Positions 32,454 to 40,919 of a stretch of DNA of 64,000 nucleotides are shown piece by piece. Origin of the DNA: an uncultured Spirochaetaceae bacterium (GTDB lineage Bacteria; Spirochaetota; Spirochaetia; Sphaerochaetales; Sphaerochaetaceae). Within the stretch, counting starts at the first letter, position 1. The number at the start of each line of letters is the position of its first letter. A program made the position numbers and the translations under genes. The stretch covers positions 1-64,000 of the forward strand of contig OMYY01000012.1 in NCBI GenBank assembly GCA_900315435.1. Direction: 5' to 3'. The notes under the pieces were generated by a model. That model had not been told where the DNA came from. It saw nothing but the letters and a program-made list of their open reading frames with translations, and did not search any database.

Positions 32454-33461
32454 ATGAGACTGATGAAACGGGTCGCATTGACCGCATTGACCATGGCGAT
32501 GGCCGCCTCGCTGTTTGCCACCGGACAAGCTGAAAGCGCCGCCCAGAACGGTGGCGTCCTTCTTCCCAAGAGCATGGAGGTGCAGGTTCCCGCCAAGACG
32601 GGAGGCGGCACGGACGTGATGGCCCGTACGCTCGGGGCCCAGGTCGCCAGCGATGGCGGTTTCCATGTGACCATCGTCAACAACACCGATGGGGGTGGTG
32701 CGGTCGCCCTCGAGAAAGTCGCCAACGCCAAGGGCGATGGGTCCACGATTCTCCAGTTCCACACCACCATGCTGATCAAGACGGCAAGTGGTGTCTTCAA
32801 ACGCTCCGCTGCAAACGACTACAAGGTGATTGCCGTCAGCCTGCAGAAGGATCCCGCAAGCTACACGCTGGTTGTCGATATGAGCTCGCCGTATCAGACG
32901 GTCGACGACTTGGTCGCCGCCGCAAAGGCAGCTCCCGGTTCCCTGAAGTTCGGTGTGGAGACTGGCGGTACCGCCCACATCATCACCGGCTTGTTCTCCA
33001 AGGCTGCCGGCATCCAGGTGAGGACCGTCGAGGCCGGAACCGATACCGAGAAGATGGCTGCTGTCGTCGGCAAGACCATCGACGCATGCTTCGTCAACCC
33101 GAACCAGGCAAAGCAGTATGTGGAGGCAGGCAAAGTCCGTGCCCTGGCTGTTGTCGCCCGTGATGAGGAGGGCGGCCGCTGCCCGGTCTTCCCCGACCTG
33201 GAGAGTTTCCCCGAACTCGGCTACAAGTTCGCCTGGGGCAATATCAACCTGTTCCTTGGCCCGAAGTCGATGAGCGACGACCTGGCCCGTGCCTTGCACG
33301 ACCTGTACGCCAATGCCTATGCCAATCCAAAAGTCAGCGGCGATCTTGATCCGAAGGGTTTCGGCATGGTTTTCCTTTCCTACGAGGATGGCTTGAAGCG
33401 GGTACAGGATACCCAGGCTTCCTTGAACTCGGTCGTCGTCGATCTCGGCTTGAGAAAATAA
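32454..33461 (+). CDS. tctC: Tripartite carboxylate transporter substrate-binding protein (TctC/Bug)
   Basis: TctC (335 residues) is the periplasmic binding protein of a tripartite tricarboxylate transporter. A signal peptide precedes TGQAESAAQN. The Bug-family fold shows VQVPAKTGGGTDVMARTLG, VVNNTDGGGAVALEKVA-type ligand loops and TGGTAHIITGLFSKAAGIQV. Members bind citrate, other carboxylates or aromatic acids. The start at 32454 rather than 32412 follows the ribosome site. It is the first gene of tctC-tctB-tctA-esterase-MBL. Confidence 0.92.
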   Translation: MRLMKRVALTALTMAMAASLFATGQAESAAQNGGVLLPKSMEVQVPAKTGGGTDVMARTLGAQVASDGGFHVTIVNNTDGGGAVALEKVANAKGDGSTILQFHTTMLIKTASGVFKRSAANDYKVIAVSLQKDPASYTLVVDMSSPYQTVDDLVAAAKAAPGSLKFGVETGGTAHIITGLFSKAAGIQVRTVEAGTDTEKMAAVVGKTIDACFVNPNQAKQYVEAGKVRALAVVARDEEGGRCPVFPDLESFPELGYKFAWGNINLFLGPKSMSDDLARALHDLYANAYANPKVSGDLDPKGFGMVFLSYEDGLKRVQDTQASLNSVVVDLGLRK

Positions 33462-33471
33462 CTGCCATGCG

Positions 33472-33502
33472 GCGAAGGGGCTTCCGTGCGGAGTCCCTTC
33501 GC
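33472..33502 (+). other. Stem-loop between tctC and tctB
   Basis: GCGAAGGG and CCCTTCGC form an 8-bp stem, extended inward by CTTCCG/CGGAG pairing. No T-run follows. Such hairpins after a binding-protein gene usually stabilise its mRNA or partly reduce downstream expression. Confidence 0.55.
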
Positions 33503-33523
33503 TCGCAAGAGAGGAGGATTCCC

Positions 33524-33988
33524 ATGTTCCAAGTGAAACGTGACCAAATGGTCGGTATCGTGACCGTGATCCTTGGCATCGTGGTTTTCGCCATGATCCG
33601 TGACTATCCGGTACCGTTTACGATCGAATATCCCGGGCCTAAGGCCATGCCGGGACTTGCCGCGTTCGGTTTCGTCGTCTGTGGCCTCGGCATCTTTTTG
33701 CAGAGCACCTTCAGCAAAAAGGAGCAGAAACTGTTCCTCGTCAAAGAGGGATGGGTCAGGGTCGGCATCGTGTTCCTGGTGCTTTCCGCCTACGTGTTCC
33801 TGATGAAATACCTGGGTTTCCTCATCATGACCCCGATTGTCTGCTATGTGCTTTCCACGCTCTTTTCCAAGGGTTGGAAGTCTGCCACCAAGGGCCGGAT
33901 CCTTTTCAGCGTGTTGTTCACGCTCTTCGTCTACTTCTTGTACACGAAGGCCTTTTCGCTTCCGATGCCAGATCCGGTTTGGATGTAA
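33524..33988 (+). CDS. tctB: Tripartite carboxylate transporter small membrane subunit TctB
   Basis: TctB (154 residues) is the small four-helix membrane subunit of the tripartite carboxylate transporter. Helices lie near residues 9-25, 45-63, 80-98 and 122-140, and the typical signature PGPKAMPGLAAFGFVVCGLG is present. GAGGAGG precedes the ATG at 33524. It sits between tctC and tctA, the usual order. Confidence 0.9.
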   Translation: MFQVKRDQMVGIVTVILGIVVFAMIRDYPVPFTIEYPGPKAMPGLAAFGFVVCGLGIFLQSTFSKKEQKLFLVKEGWVRVGIVFLVLSAYVFLMKYLGFLIMTPIVCYVLSTLFSKGWKSATKGRILFSVLFTLFVYFLYTKAFSLPMPDPVWM

Positions 33989-34000
33989 GGAGCATGCGCT

Positions 34001-35509
34001 ATGGAACAGTATCTTCCCTTTGTCTTTTCCAACCTTTTCAATGGCTACAACCTGGTCCTGACGCTTGCAGGCACCATCATTGGCATCATCTTCGGCGCCA
34101 TCCCGGGTCTCTCGGGGTCGCTGGCGATGATGCTGTTCATGCCTCTTACCTATCATATGGCCCTCGGTCCCGGCGTCATGTTCCTGATTTCGCTCTGGGT
34201 CGGCGGCTGTTCCGGGGCTTTCATCGGCAGCGTCCTGCTCGGCATTCCTGGTTCTCCCTCGTCGGTGGCCACCGTCTTCGATGGGTATCCGATGGCAAAG
34301 AAGGGACAGGCGAGCCATGCTTTGGCCATCGGCATGGTTGCCAGTTTCATCGGGACGTTCTTCTCGGCGATCCTTGGCGCCCTCCTGGCCCAGTCGATTG
34401 CCGCGATTGCCTTCAAGCTCGGTCCGTGGGAGTATTTTTCCCTCTGCATGGTCGCCATCACGATGGTCATCGCCATCAGCAAGGGCGATATGTGCAAGGG
34501 TTTGACCTCAGCCTGTATCGGCCTGTTGTTCGCTTCGGTCGGTTTCAGTCCGATCGATGCTCAGGAACGCTTCGTCTTCGGGAACATGTACCTGATGAGC
34601 GGGCTTTCCCTGACGGTGGTCCTGATTTCCATCTTCGGCATTTCCCGTATCGCTTTGGAGTACGGACGTGGCTTTGACAAGTTGCCGGACGTGGATGACT
34701 CCTCCCTGAAGGGATTCGGCTTGCACTGGCTTGAAATCTTCGAACAGGGTGTCAATATCATCCGTTCCTTTCTGATTGGTCTTGTGATCGGTTTCCTTCC
34801 GGGTATGGGCGCCGGCCTTTCCAACTTGGTGGCCTACTCGACCTGCAAGAACCACAGCAAGCGTGCGGGCGAGTTCGGTACCGGGGTGCCTGACGGCATC
34901 TGGGCCAGCGAGGTCTCCAACAACGCCGCCATCGGTGGCGCCATGATTCCGATGGTTTCCCTCGGTATCCCGGGCGATACCTCGACCGCCTTGCTGATCG
35001 GGGCGCTTTCCATCCAGGGTCTCGAGATGGGTCCGATGGTGTTCCGGAACTCCGGCAACCTGGTCTACATGATGTTCGCCGCGGTGGCCTTCGATGCGAT
35101 TCTCGTCTTGCTGATCCAGATGGCATCCAAGCGCTGGTTCCCCTATATCCTGAAGGTCCCCTACCACTACATGTATCCGGCGCTCCTGGTCATTTCCCTG
35201 GTTTCCGCCTATGTCGAGTCCGGTTCGTTGTACAAGTGCGGCATGATGATTGTCTTTGCCATCATCGGGCTACTGATGCTGTTCGCCGGGCTTCCATCGG
35301 CTCCTATGATGCTTGCCTTCATCCTCGGGCCTACTTTGGAGAGCAACATGCTCAAGGGCTTCCAGAGTAGCGATAACGGCATCGCGACCTTCTTCACGCG
35401 TCCGGTTTCCTGTTGCTTCCTAGTTGTCGCCATCGGCTGTATCTTCTCACCGGTTTTGCGCATGCTCTTTCAGAGAAGACGAGAGGTAGCGGATGAAGCA
35501 TGTGATTGA
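34001..35509 (+). CDS. tctA: Tripartite carboxylate transporter large membrane subunit TctA
   Basis: TctA (502 residues) is the large transport subunit with about twelve helices and works as a cation-coupled importer with TctB and the TctC binding protein. The N-terminus carries GTIIGIIFGAIPGLSGSLAM, a hallmark of the family, and a second copy IGFLPGMGAGLSNLVAYSTC appears near residue 265. SLGIPGDTSTALLIGALSIQ is also typical. Its end overlaps the next gene by 17 bp. Confidence 0.94.
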   Translation: MEQYLPFVFSNLFNGYNLVLTLAGTIIGIIFGAIPGLSGSLAMMLFMPLTYHMALGPGVMFLISLWVGGCSGAFIGSVLLGIPGSPSSVATVFDGYPMAKKGQASHALAIGMVASFIGTFFSAILGALLAQSIAAIAFKLGPWEYFSLCMVAITMVIAISKGDMCKGLTSACIGLLFASVGFSPIDAQERFVFGNMYLMSGLSLTVVLISIFGISRIALEYGRGFDKLPDVDDSSLKGFGLHWLEIFEQGVNIIRSFLIGLVIGFLPGMGAGLSNLVAYSTCKNHSKRAGEFGTGVPDGIWASEVSNNAAIGGAMIPMVSLGIPGDTSTALLIGALSIQGLEMGPMVFRNSGNLVYMMFAAVAFDAILVLLIQMASKRWFPYILKVPYHYMYPALLVISLVSAYVESGSLYKCGMMIVFAIIGLLMLFAGLPSAPMMLAFILGPTLESNMLKGFQSSDNGIATFFTRPVSCCFLVVAIGCIFSPVLRMLFQRRREVADEACD

Positions 35510-36413
35510 GCCGGGTGCAAGGCGCCGCCAGATCACCGTGGTGGATGACCTGGTCTTCGGCCACGTGGCTGACCTGGACGGAAATCCGCTCGAGCTGAAG
35601 ATGACCTTGCTGTATGCGGCGGGCAACAGCGAGATGCGGCTCGTCCTCGGACGGGATGATGAGGCGGGTGGCTTCCGCCAGCCGGTGATTGTCTGGATCA
35701 ACGGGAATGGATGGCGCGCGGTGCCTTGCCGGACGTACCAGGCTGCCGAGTCCGTCTATCTGGCGGAGGCTGGGTACGCGGTGGCGGTGGTCGACTACCG
35801 CGACAGCGGCAAGGGACATTTCCCCGCGCAGGTCGAGGATGTGAAGACGGCGATCCGGTTCCTTCGGGCAAACGCCGACAGCTATCACCTCGACCCGGAC
35901 CGGGTGGGAACGATCGGACGCTCTGCCGGCGGACATCTTTCCTCGTTCTGCGCCCTGAACGACGACCAATACCGGAGCAGTGAATGGAGCTCGTTCAGCG
36001 ACCATGTCCAGGCGGCGGTGGATTTCTACGGTCCGGTGGACCTTTGGTCCATACATATGGCCAACGTCTATCACGGGGATGATCCTACCAGGACCCGCGA
36101 AGGACTGATGATCGGAGGGGATGCAGCCTATATCGCCAAGATGGCGAAAGCGGCCAGCCCGATCGGCTTCATCTCCCGGAAGATGTGTCCAGTCGCCATC
36201 TTCCATGGGGATCTTGACCCGCTGGTTCCCGTTTCCCAGAGCGAACACTTCTACGAAGCGCTCCAGAAGAAAGGAATTCCCAGCGAGCTGTATATCGTCC
36301 GTGGTGCGGGCCACGGTACGCACGAGTTCGTCCAAGACGCGACAAGAAAGGCAGTCCTGGCATTCTTCGACACATACCTGCGACAAGGAGAGGAGGAAAC
36401 ATGTCGAAACTGA
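35493..36413 (+). CDS. Alpha/beta-hydrolase, carboxylesterase-like
   Basis: This 306-residue esterase overlaps tctA by 17 bp. The serine is in GRSAGGHLSSF, the acid in FHGDLDPLVPVSQSEHFY and the histidine in GAGHGTHEF, which complete the triad. WINGNGWRAV is the oxyanion-region equivalent of the HGGG motif in BD-FAE-like esterases, here altered to N-G-N-G. There is no signal peptide, so it acts on imported ester or amide substrates. Position in the tct operon suggests it hydrolyses the transporter's substrate. Confidence 0.87.
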   Translation: MKHVIEPGARRRQITVVDDLVFGHVADLDGNPLELKMTLLYAAGNSEMRLVLGRDDEAGGFRQPVIVWINGNGWRAVPCRTYQAAESVYLAEAGYAVAVVDYRDSGKGHFPAQVEDVKTAIRFLRANADSYHLDPDRVGTIGRSAGGHLSSFCALNDDQYRSSEWSSFSDHVQAAVDFYGPVDLWSIHMANVYHGDDPTRTREGLMIGGDAAYIAKMAKAASPIGFISRKMCPVAIFHGDLDPLVPVSQSEHFYEALQKKGIPSELYIVRGAGHGTHEFVQDATRKAVLAFFDTYLRQGEEETCRN

Positions 36414-37285
36414 GAATCGCTTATGACCGGTATGAGCAGGAACGGAAACGCTGGTTCTCCAATCCGATGGTGCCAACATATTTTTCCAATCAGGAGCGAC
36501 GCTATGTCCACCCGTTCCAGATGTACGGAAACGTCTGGTACGTGGGTGACAGCTGGGTCTGCGTGCATTTGATTGATACGGGAAACGGATTATTGCTGAT
36601 TGATGCCGGCAACTGCGGTGCGACAGCGATGTTGGTCAACGCCATTTGGGAGGCCGGCTTCAACCCCGCCAACGTGCGATGGATCATTCTTTCCCATGGA
36701 CATCTGGACCATATTGGCGGAGCCCTCTTTTTCAGACGGATGTTCGGAACCAAACTCTATCTGGGGAGACCGGATGCTGAGGATTTCCAGCATCACCCGG
36801 AATTTTCGGCAATCCAAGATACAGGCAACCTGGCCGACGAGCTCTTTGTGGTCGACCATGCGATCGACGACAAGGAACACATCGATTTTGGAGGAATGGA
36901 TTTCTTCTTCCGTCTTTGTCCCGGCCACACTGCCGGTGTCATCGCCACCTTCTTCGACGTGAAGGGGAACGAAGGCGTCAAGCGTGCCGGCTACTACGGT
37001 GGCTTCGGATTCAATACCTTGCAGAAAGCCTATCTGGACGATATCGGCGACGTGAAGCACGCCATGCGTCAGACGTATCTGGATTCCTTGAGAAAGGTGA
37101 GGGACGAGAAGGTGGAGCTCTTCCTTGCCAACCACTGCATCAACAACGACACGCTGGGTAGGATGGAGCGGCTTCAGAAAGATCCTTCGCGCAACCCCTT
37201 CCTGGACGACAAGCTCTGGGGCGAATACCTGGACTTCAAGCGGGATGAGTTGCTGAAACTGATGGCGGATCCGGCCCAGAACTGA
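36401..37285 (+). CDS. Metallo-beta-lactamase-fold hydrolase
   Basis: The 294-residue protein has the MBL metal motif SHGHLDHIGG (HxHxDH), a downstream His in CPGHTAGV and a last His in LANHCINND. It has no signal peptide. Its start overlaps the esterase gene by 13 bp, with a good AAGGAGAGGAGG upstream. Together with the esterase it probably cleaves a lactone, ester or thioester linked to the carboxylate imported by TctCBA. The reaction is inference; lactonase and glyoxalase II-type activities are both possible. Confidence 0.88.
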   Translation: MSKLRIAYDRYEQERKRWFSNPMVPTYFSNQERRYVHPFQMYGNVWYVGDSWVCVHLIDTGNGLLLIDAGNCGATAMLVNAIWEAGFNPANVRWIILSHGHLDHIGGALFFRRMFGTKLYLGRPDAEDFQHHPEFSAIQDTGNLADELFVVDHAIDDKEHIDFGGMDFFFRLCPGHTAGVIATFFDVKGNEGVKRAGYYGGFGFNTLQKAYLDDIGDVKHAMRQTYLDSLRKVRDEKVELFLANHCINNDTLGRMERLQKDPSRNPFLDDKLWGEYLDFKRDELLKLMADPAQN

Positions 37286-37316
37286 TCAAGACCTCTCCAA
37301 ATCCGCTTTTTTTCGG

Positions 37317-37322
37317 TATACT
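37317..37322 (+). promoter_or_regulatory. -10 element of the C_GCAxxG_C_C gene
   Basis: TATACT lies 17 bp before the ATG at 37340, followed by a TAGGAG ribosome site. The -35 region is weak. Confidence 0.45.
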
Positions 37323-37339
37323 AGCGGTAGGAGAACGGA

Positions 37340-37744
37340 ATGTTGAAGGACCGAGTCGGAGCCTATTATCTGGAGAAAAACTACAACTGCGCAGAGACGT
37401 TGATCCACGCCATCAACGACGAATACCATCTTGCTCTCGGCGAAGAGGAGATGAAACTTGCCGGTGGCTTTGGCGGAGGCATGGGCTGTGGTCTCACCTG
37501 TGGTGCCCTGTCCGCCGCGATCGCCGCCTTGGGGAAGCTGTTCATCGGAACGAAAGCCCATGAGACGGCCGGCTTCAAGGAGCTTTGCGCGGACTACGTG
37601 GATGCCTTCCGCAAGCGGGAGGGAGCAGTGGACTGCTCGGCATTGAAACCGAAATACTTCGTCCCCGGGGTACGCTGTCTGCAGACGGTCGAGCTTGCCG
37701 CCGACCTGTTCGATGAGTTTGTGAAAGAGCATCAACTGGCATAG
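37340..37744 (+). CDS. C_GCAxxG_C_C family redox-type protein
   Basis: This 134-residue protein matches the C_GCAxxG_C_C family, named for its conserved cysteines: NCAETL near residue 17, GFGGGMGCGLTCGALSAAIA near 45-65, and later cysteines in GAVDCS and GVRCLQ. Members are thought to be redox active or to hold a metal cluster; their role is not established. It is small, cytoplasmic and has its own promoter. Confidence 0.88.
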   Translation: MLKDRVGAYYLEKNYNCAETLIHAINDEYHLALGEEEMKLAGGFGGGMGCGLTCGALSAAIAALGKLFIGTKAHETAGFKELCADYVDAFRKREGAVDCSALKPKYFVPGVRCLQTVELAADLFDEFVKEHQLA

Positions 37745-37821
37745 CCATCAACTCCTCCCATTGTGCCATGGCTATATCTTTGTTATTCTAAGAACAGCTT
37801 TACCACAAAGGGAGGTAACTG

Positions 37822-39471
37822 ATGAAAAAATTCAGGAATGTATTGCTGGTACTGCTTGTCGCTCTTGGTTCCCTGTTCGCGCAGCCGATCACCGAGAAGC
37901 AGAACAGCGTCGTGGTGCTGTACACCAACGATGTGCACTGCGCGATTCGTTCCTCGCTCGGGTACGAGTCGCTGGTGGCCCTGAAACAGGAGGTGTTGAA
38001 AAAAACACCGTATGTGGTCTTGGTGGATAATGGCGATTCCATCCAAGGCGAGGCGATGGGAACCATTTCCAAGGGCGAGTACCCGGTGGAAATCATGAAC
38101 AAGGTCGGATATGACTATGCCGCCATCGGCAACCATGAGTTCGACTATGGCATGGACCGTCTTTCCCAACTGATCGGCAAGGCCGATTGCCAGTATCTGG
38201 CCTGTAATATCAAGTACACGGGAAGCAAGGGAAACCTGCTCGGAGACGTGAAGCCCTACGAGGTCGCGACCTATGACGCCCTCAAGGTGGGTTTCGTTGG
38301 CGTTTCCACTCCGGAGAGCATCGCCAAGTCCACTCCGACCTATTTCAAGGAAGGGAATGAGTTCGCCTACGATTTTTATGGTGACGACCCTCAGGCTTTT
38401 TATAGCGTCGTCCAGGAGAATGTCGACAAGGCCCGTTCCGAGGGGGCCCAGTATGTCGTCGTGCTTGCCCACCTGGGTACTGACGAGTCTTCCGCCCCGT
38501 TCCGCTCCACCGACCTGATTGCCAATACGACCGGTATCGATGTGGTGCTTGACGGCCATTCCCACAGTGTCATTCCCTGCGAAGTGGTCGCCGCCAAGGA
38601 TGGCGGGAAAGTCCTGCTTTCCTCGACCGGGACGAAGTTCGCCAATATCGGCATGCTCCTGATCGGACCGGATGGGGTGATGGAGACGGGATTGATCGGA
38701 ACATATCCTGACAAGGATCCCGATATCGCAGCGTTCGTCGACTCGATCGAGGCGAAGTACAAGGAGAGCCTTGCGGAGGTCATCGGCAAGACCGATGTCG
38801 ACCTGACGATTGCCGATACGAACGGCGTGCGTCTGGTCCGTACCCGTGAGACCAACCTTGGCGACCTGTGCGCTGATGCCTACCGCACGGTTGCCGACGC
38901 TGATATCGCCTTCGTCAATGGTGGCGGCATCCGCGCTCCCCTGAAGAAGGGACCGATCACCTATGGAGACCTGATCAAAGTCCATCCGTACGGCAACACG
39001 CTGACCATGGTCAAGGCCACCGGGCAGCAGATTCTTGACGCTCTGGAACTGGCAAGCCGCTCCACCCAGAAGCACACCAGTGACGGCAAGAACGCCACCG
39101 GAGAGTGTGGCGGGTTCCTGCAGGTTTCCGGCTTGAAGTACACCATCGACACCAGCATCCCGACCTCGGTCGAGCTGGACGGCAAGAACATGTTCGTCGC
39201 CGTCAAGGGCGAGCGCAGGGTCAAGGATGTCGTGGTGGAAAAAGCGGGTCAGTGGACGCCGATCGACCCTGATGCCACCTACAAGCTGGCCAGCCACAAC
39301 TACATGCTCAAGGACGCTGGTGACGGCTTCACGATGTTCCAGAACGACGAGCTGTTGATCAACGAAGGCATGCTGGACAACCAGGTGCTGATGACCTACG
39401 TGATCGAGAAACTTGGCAACGAGGTCACCGCCGAATACGCGGAACCTCAAGGACGCATCACGATTCTCTGA
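37822..39471 (+). CDS. Periplasmic 5'-nucleotidase / UshA-like
   Basis: This 549-residue exported protein has a signal peptide (KFRNVLLVLLVALGSLFA) and two domains. The metallophosphatase part shows LYTNDVHC (usually NDxHG), VDNGDSIQG, IGNHEFDYG, VVLAHLG and LDGHSHSV. The C-terminal nucleotidase domain shows RTRETNLGDLCADAYR, FVNGGGIRAP, YGNTLTMVKATGQQ and DGFTMF. Such enzymes release nucleosides from extracellular nucleotides, which could feed the PNP gene at 9.5 kb. GGGAGG precedes the ATG. It ends at the terminator at 39491-39515. Confidence 0.93.
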   Translation: MKKFRNVLLVLLVALGSLFAQPITEKQNSVVVLYTNDVHCAIRSSLGYESLVALKQEVLKKTPYVVLVDNGDSIQGEAMGTISKGEYPVEIMNKVGYDYAAIGNHEFDYGMDRLSQLIGKADCQYLACNIKYTGSKGNLLGDVKPYEVATYDALKVGFVGVSTPESIAKSTPTYFKEGNEFAYDFYGDDPQAFYSVVQENVDKARSEGAQYVVVLAHLGTDESSAPFRSTDLIANTTGIDVVLDGHSHSVIPCEVVAAKDGGKVLLSSTGTKFANIGMLLIGPDGVMETGLIGTYPDKDPDIAAFVDSIEAKYKESLAEVIGKTDVDLTIADTNGVRLVRTRETNLGDLCADAYRTVADADIAFVNGGGIRAPLKKGPITYGDLIKVHPYGNTLTMVKATGQQILDALELASRSTQKHTSDGKNATGECGGFLQVSGLKYTIDTSIPTSVELDGKNMFVAVKGERRVKDVVVEKAGQWTPIDPDATYKLASHNYMLKDAGDGFTMFQNDELLINEGMLDNQVLMTYVIEKLGNEVTAEYAEPQGRITIL

Positions 39472-39490
39472 GAGCAGGAACATGCACATG

Positions 39491-39515
39491 AGCCGTCTCG
39501 GTTTTCGGGACGGCT
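39491..39515 (+). terminator. Terminator of the 5'-nucleotidase gene
   Basis: AGCCGTC and GACGGCT form a 7-bp stem, extended by TC/GG, with the tail TTCTT, 19 bp after the stop codon. Confidence 0.75.
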
Positions 39516-39524
39516 TTCTTATGG

Positions 39525-39562
39525 GGAAATTAGAGGAAATTAGAGGAAATTTCCCCTAATTT
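39525..39562. promoter_or_regulatory. Operator-like repeats before the Fic gene
   Basis: GGAAATTAGA is repeated in tandem at 39525-39534 and 39535-39544, exactly 10 bp apart, and GGAAATT starts again at 39545. From 39537 to 39562 the sequence is a 26-bp palindrome with one mismatched pair, centred on AAATTT. It ends 2 bp before the -35 of the Fic promoter. It looks like a repressor site, possibly for the HTH of the Fic protein itself. Confidence 0.55.
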
Positions 39563-39564
39563 GA

Positions 39565-39593
39565 TTGCCTGCTCGGAGATGTAATGGTATCAT
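39565..39593 (+). promoter_or_regulatory. Leaderless promoter of the Fic gene
   Basis: TTGCCT, a 17-bp spacer, TATCAT, then GCCCAC and the ATG at 39600. There is no Shine-Dalgarno. Confidence 0.65.
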
Positions 39594-39599
39594 GCCCAC

Positions 39600-40862
39600 A
39601 TGATGGAAAAACCTCCTCGCGCAGCAGGGCAATCTGCAGTGCAGATTCTCTCAGACCCCGCATATGCATCGGTGATTGACAAGATCAACGACGAGTATCT
39701 GTATTGGGACAAGGTCAAATACCATGTGCCGGAAGGTCTGGATGCGGCGGATTTCTGGAATGCGGTGAAACTGTCAAGGAAGATCGGGAGCGTGAAGTGT
39801 TCCTTTTGTTCCGGTACCTTCACCTACAAGGAAACACGGCGCATGCAGGAAATCCTCCATGGATTCGATACGCTTTCTTTCCAGAGCCCGCAAAAGTATC
39901 TCGCAACTTCCCTCATGGAAGAAGCAATCGCATCGAGTCGGATGGAGGGCGCAGCCACCACGAGAGTCGTCGCCAAGGAGATGTTGCTCCGACAGGCAAA
40001 ACCAAAAGATACAAGCCAGCAGATGATTGTGAACAATTACCAGACCATCCGCTTCCTCGTATCCCATACCCATGAGGATTTTTCCCCGGAGTTGTTGCTT
40101 GAAATCCATAAACGGATTACCGAGAAGACCTTGGATGACCCTCGGGATGAAGGCAGGTTCCGGACAGACAACACAATTCATGTGGTGGATGGAATCAGTG
40201 GGGAAATCTTCCATGAACCTCCCCCCTGTTCCATGATTCCCGAAGCGGTCGCCCAGCTCGGGACCTTCATCAATTCGGATTCCGGCCCTTTCATGCATCC
40301 CATCATCAAGGCCATCCTCGTTCATTTCATGGTTTCCTATCTCCATCCCTTCGTAGATGGAAACGGGCGGACCGCACGCGCGCTTTTCTATTGGTACATG
40401 CTGAAACAAGGATATTGGATGACGCAATACCTCTCCATCTCCCGTATCATCTATCGGAGCAAGAGCATGTACGAGAAAGCATTTCTCGCGACCGAGAACG
40501 ATGAGCTTGATGTAGGATATTTCATCCAGTATCACCTGCAAGTACTCTGGCAGGCGCTTGAAGCATTCCAGGACTATCTGGAGCGAAAGGCCCAGGAAAC
40601 GAATGCATGCTTGGAATACCGGATACCCGGGTTGAATGAAAGGCAGGCAGAACTCATACGTCTCTATGCCGAACAACCTTCCGCTCTTTTTTCCAGCAAG
40701 GAACTGGTGACGAGATTCGCCGTCTCCGTGAAGACCATCCGCTCCGACCTGGAAACACTCGTAAGGAAAGGCCTGCTGGAACCCGTGCCCCTCAACAAGC
40801 GACTTGTCGGGTATGCCCGCAGCAAGGAATTCTCCTCTATCCTGGCAACCTTGAGAGCGTAG
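39600..40862 (+). CDS. Fic-domain protein with C-terminal HTH
   Basis: This 420-residue protein has the Fic catalytic loop HPFVDGNGRTARALFYW (about residues 249-265) used to transfer AMP or another nucleotide-derived group to proteins. The N-terminal inhibitory motif SSRMEG fits the (S/T)xxxE(G/N) rule, so it is class II and self-inhibited. The C-terminal 75 residues form a winged HTH (SSKELVTRFAVSVKTIRSDL then ETLVRKGLLEPV). Codon use is more AT-rich than its neighbours, which suggests transfer. It is alone, without an antitoxin partner, and sits behind an operator-like repeat. Confidence 0.92.
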   Translation: MMEKPPRAAGQSAVQILSDPAYASVIDKINDEYLYWDKVKYHVPEGLDAADFWNAVKLSRKIGSVKCSFCSGTFTYKETRRMQEILHGFDTLSFQSPQKYLATSLMEEAIASSRMEGAATTRVVAKEMLLRQAKPKDTSQQMIVNNYQTIRFLVSHTHEDFSPELLLEIHKRITEKTLDDPRDEGRFRTDNTIHVVDGISGEIFHEPPPCSMIPEAVAQLGTFINSDSGPFMHPIIKAILVHFMVSYLHPFVDGNGRTARALFYWYMLKQGYWMTQYLSISRIIYRSKSMYEKAFLATENDELDVGYFIQYHLQVLWQALEAFQDYLERKAQETNACLEYRIPGLNERQAELIRLYAEQPSALFSSKELVTRFAVSVKTIRSDLETLVRKGLLEPVPLNKRLVGYARSKEFSSILATLRA

Positions 40863-40873
40863 GATACAAGAAA

Positions 40874-40898
40874 GACGCCGGAGGGTTGCTCCGGCGTC
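40874..40898. terminator. Bidirectional terminator, Fic/proS
   Basis: GACGCCGGAG and CTCCGGCGTC form a perfect 10-bp stem around GGTTG, between the convergent Fic and proS genes, with AAA and CTT flanks. Confidence 0.8.
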
Positions 40899-40919
40899 CT
40901 TCATGGTGGTGGGAAACGG

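Noticed and set aside
39600-40862. Fic toxin-antitoxin pair
   Set aside because: There is no separate small antitoxin gene beside it; the inhibitory motif SSRMEG is inside the same protein, which makes it a self-inhibited class II Fic protein.
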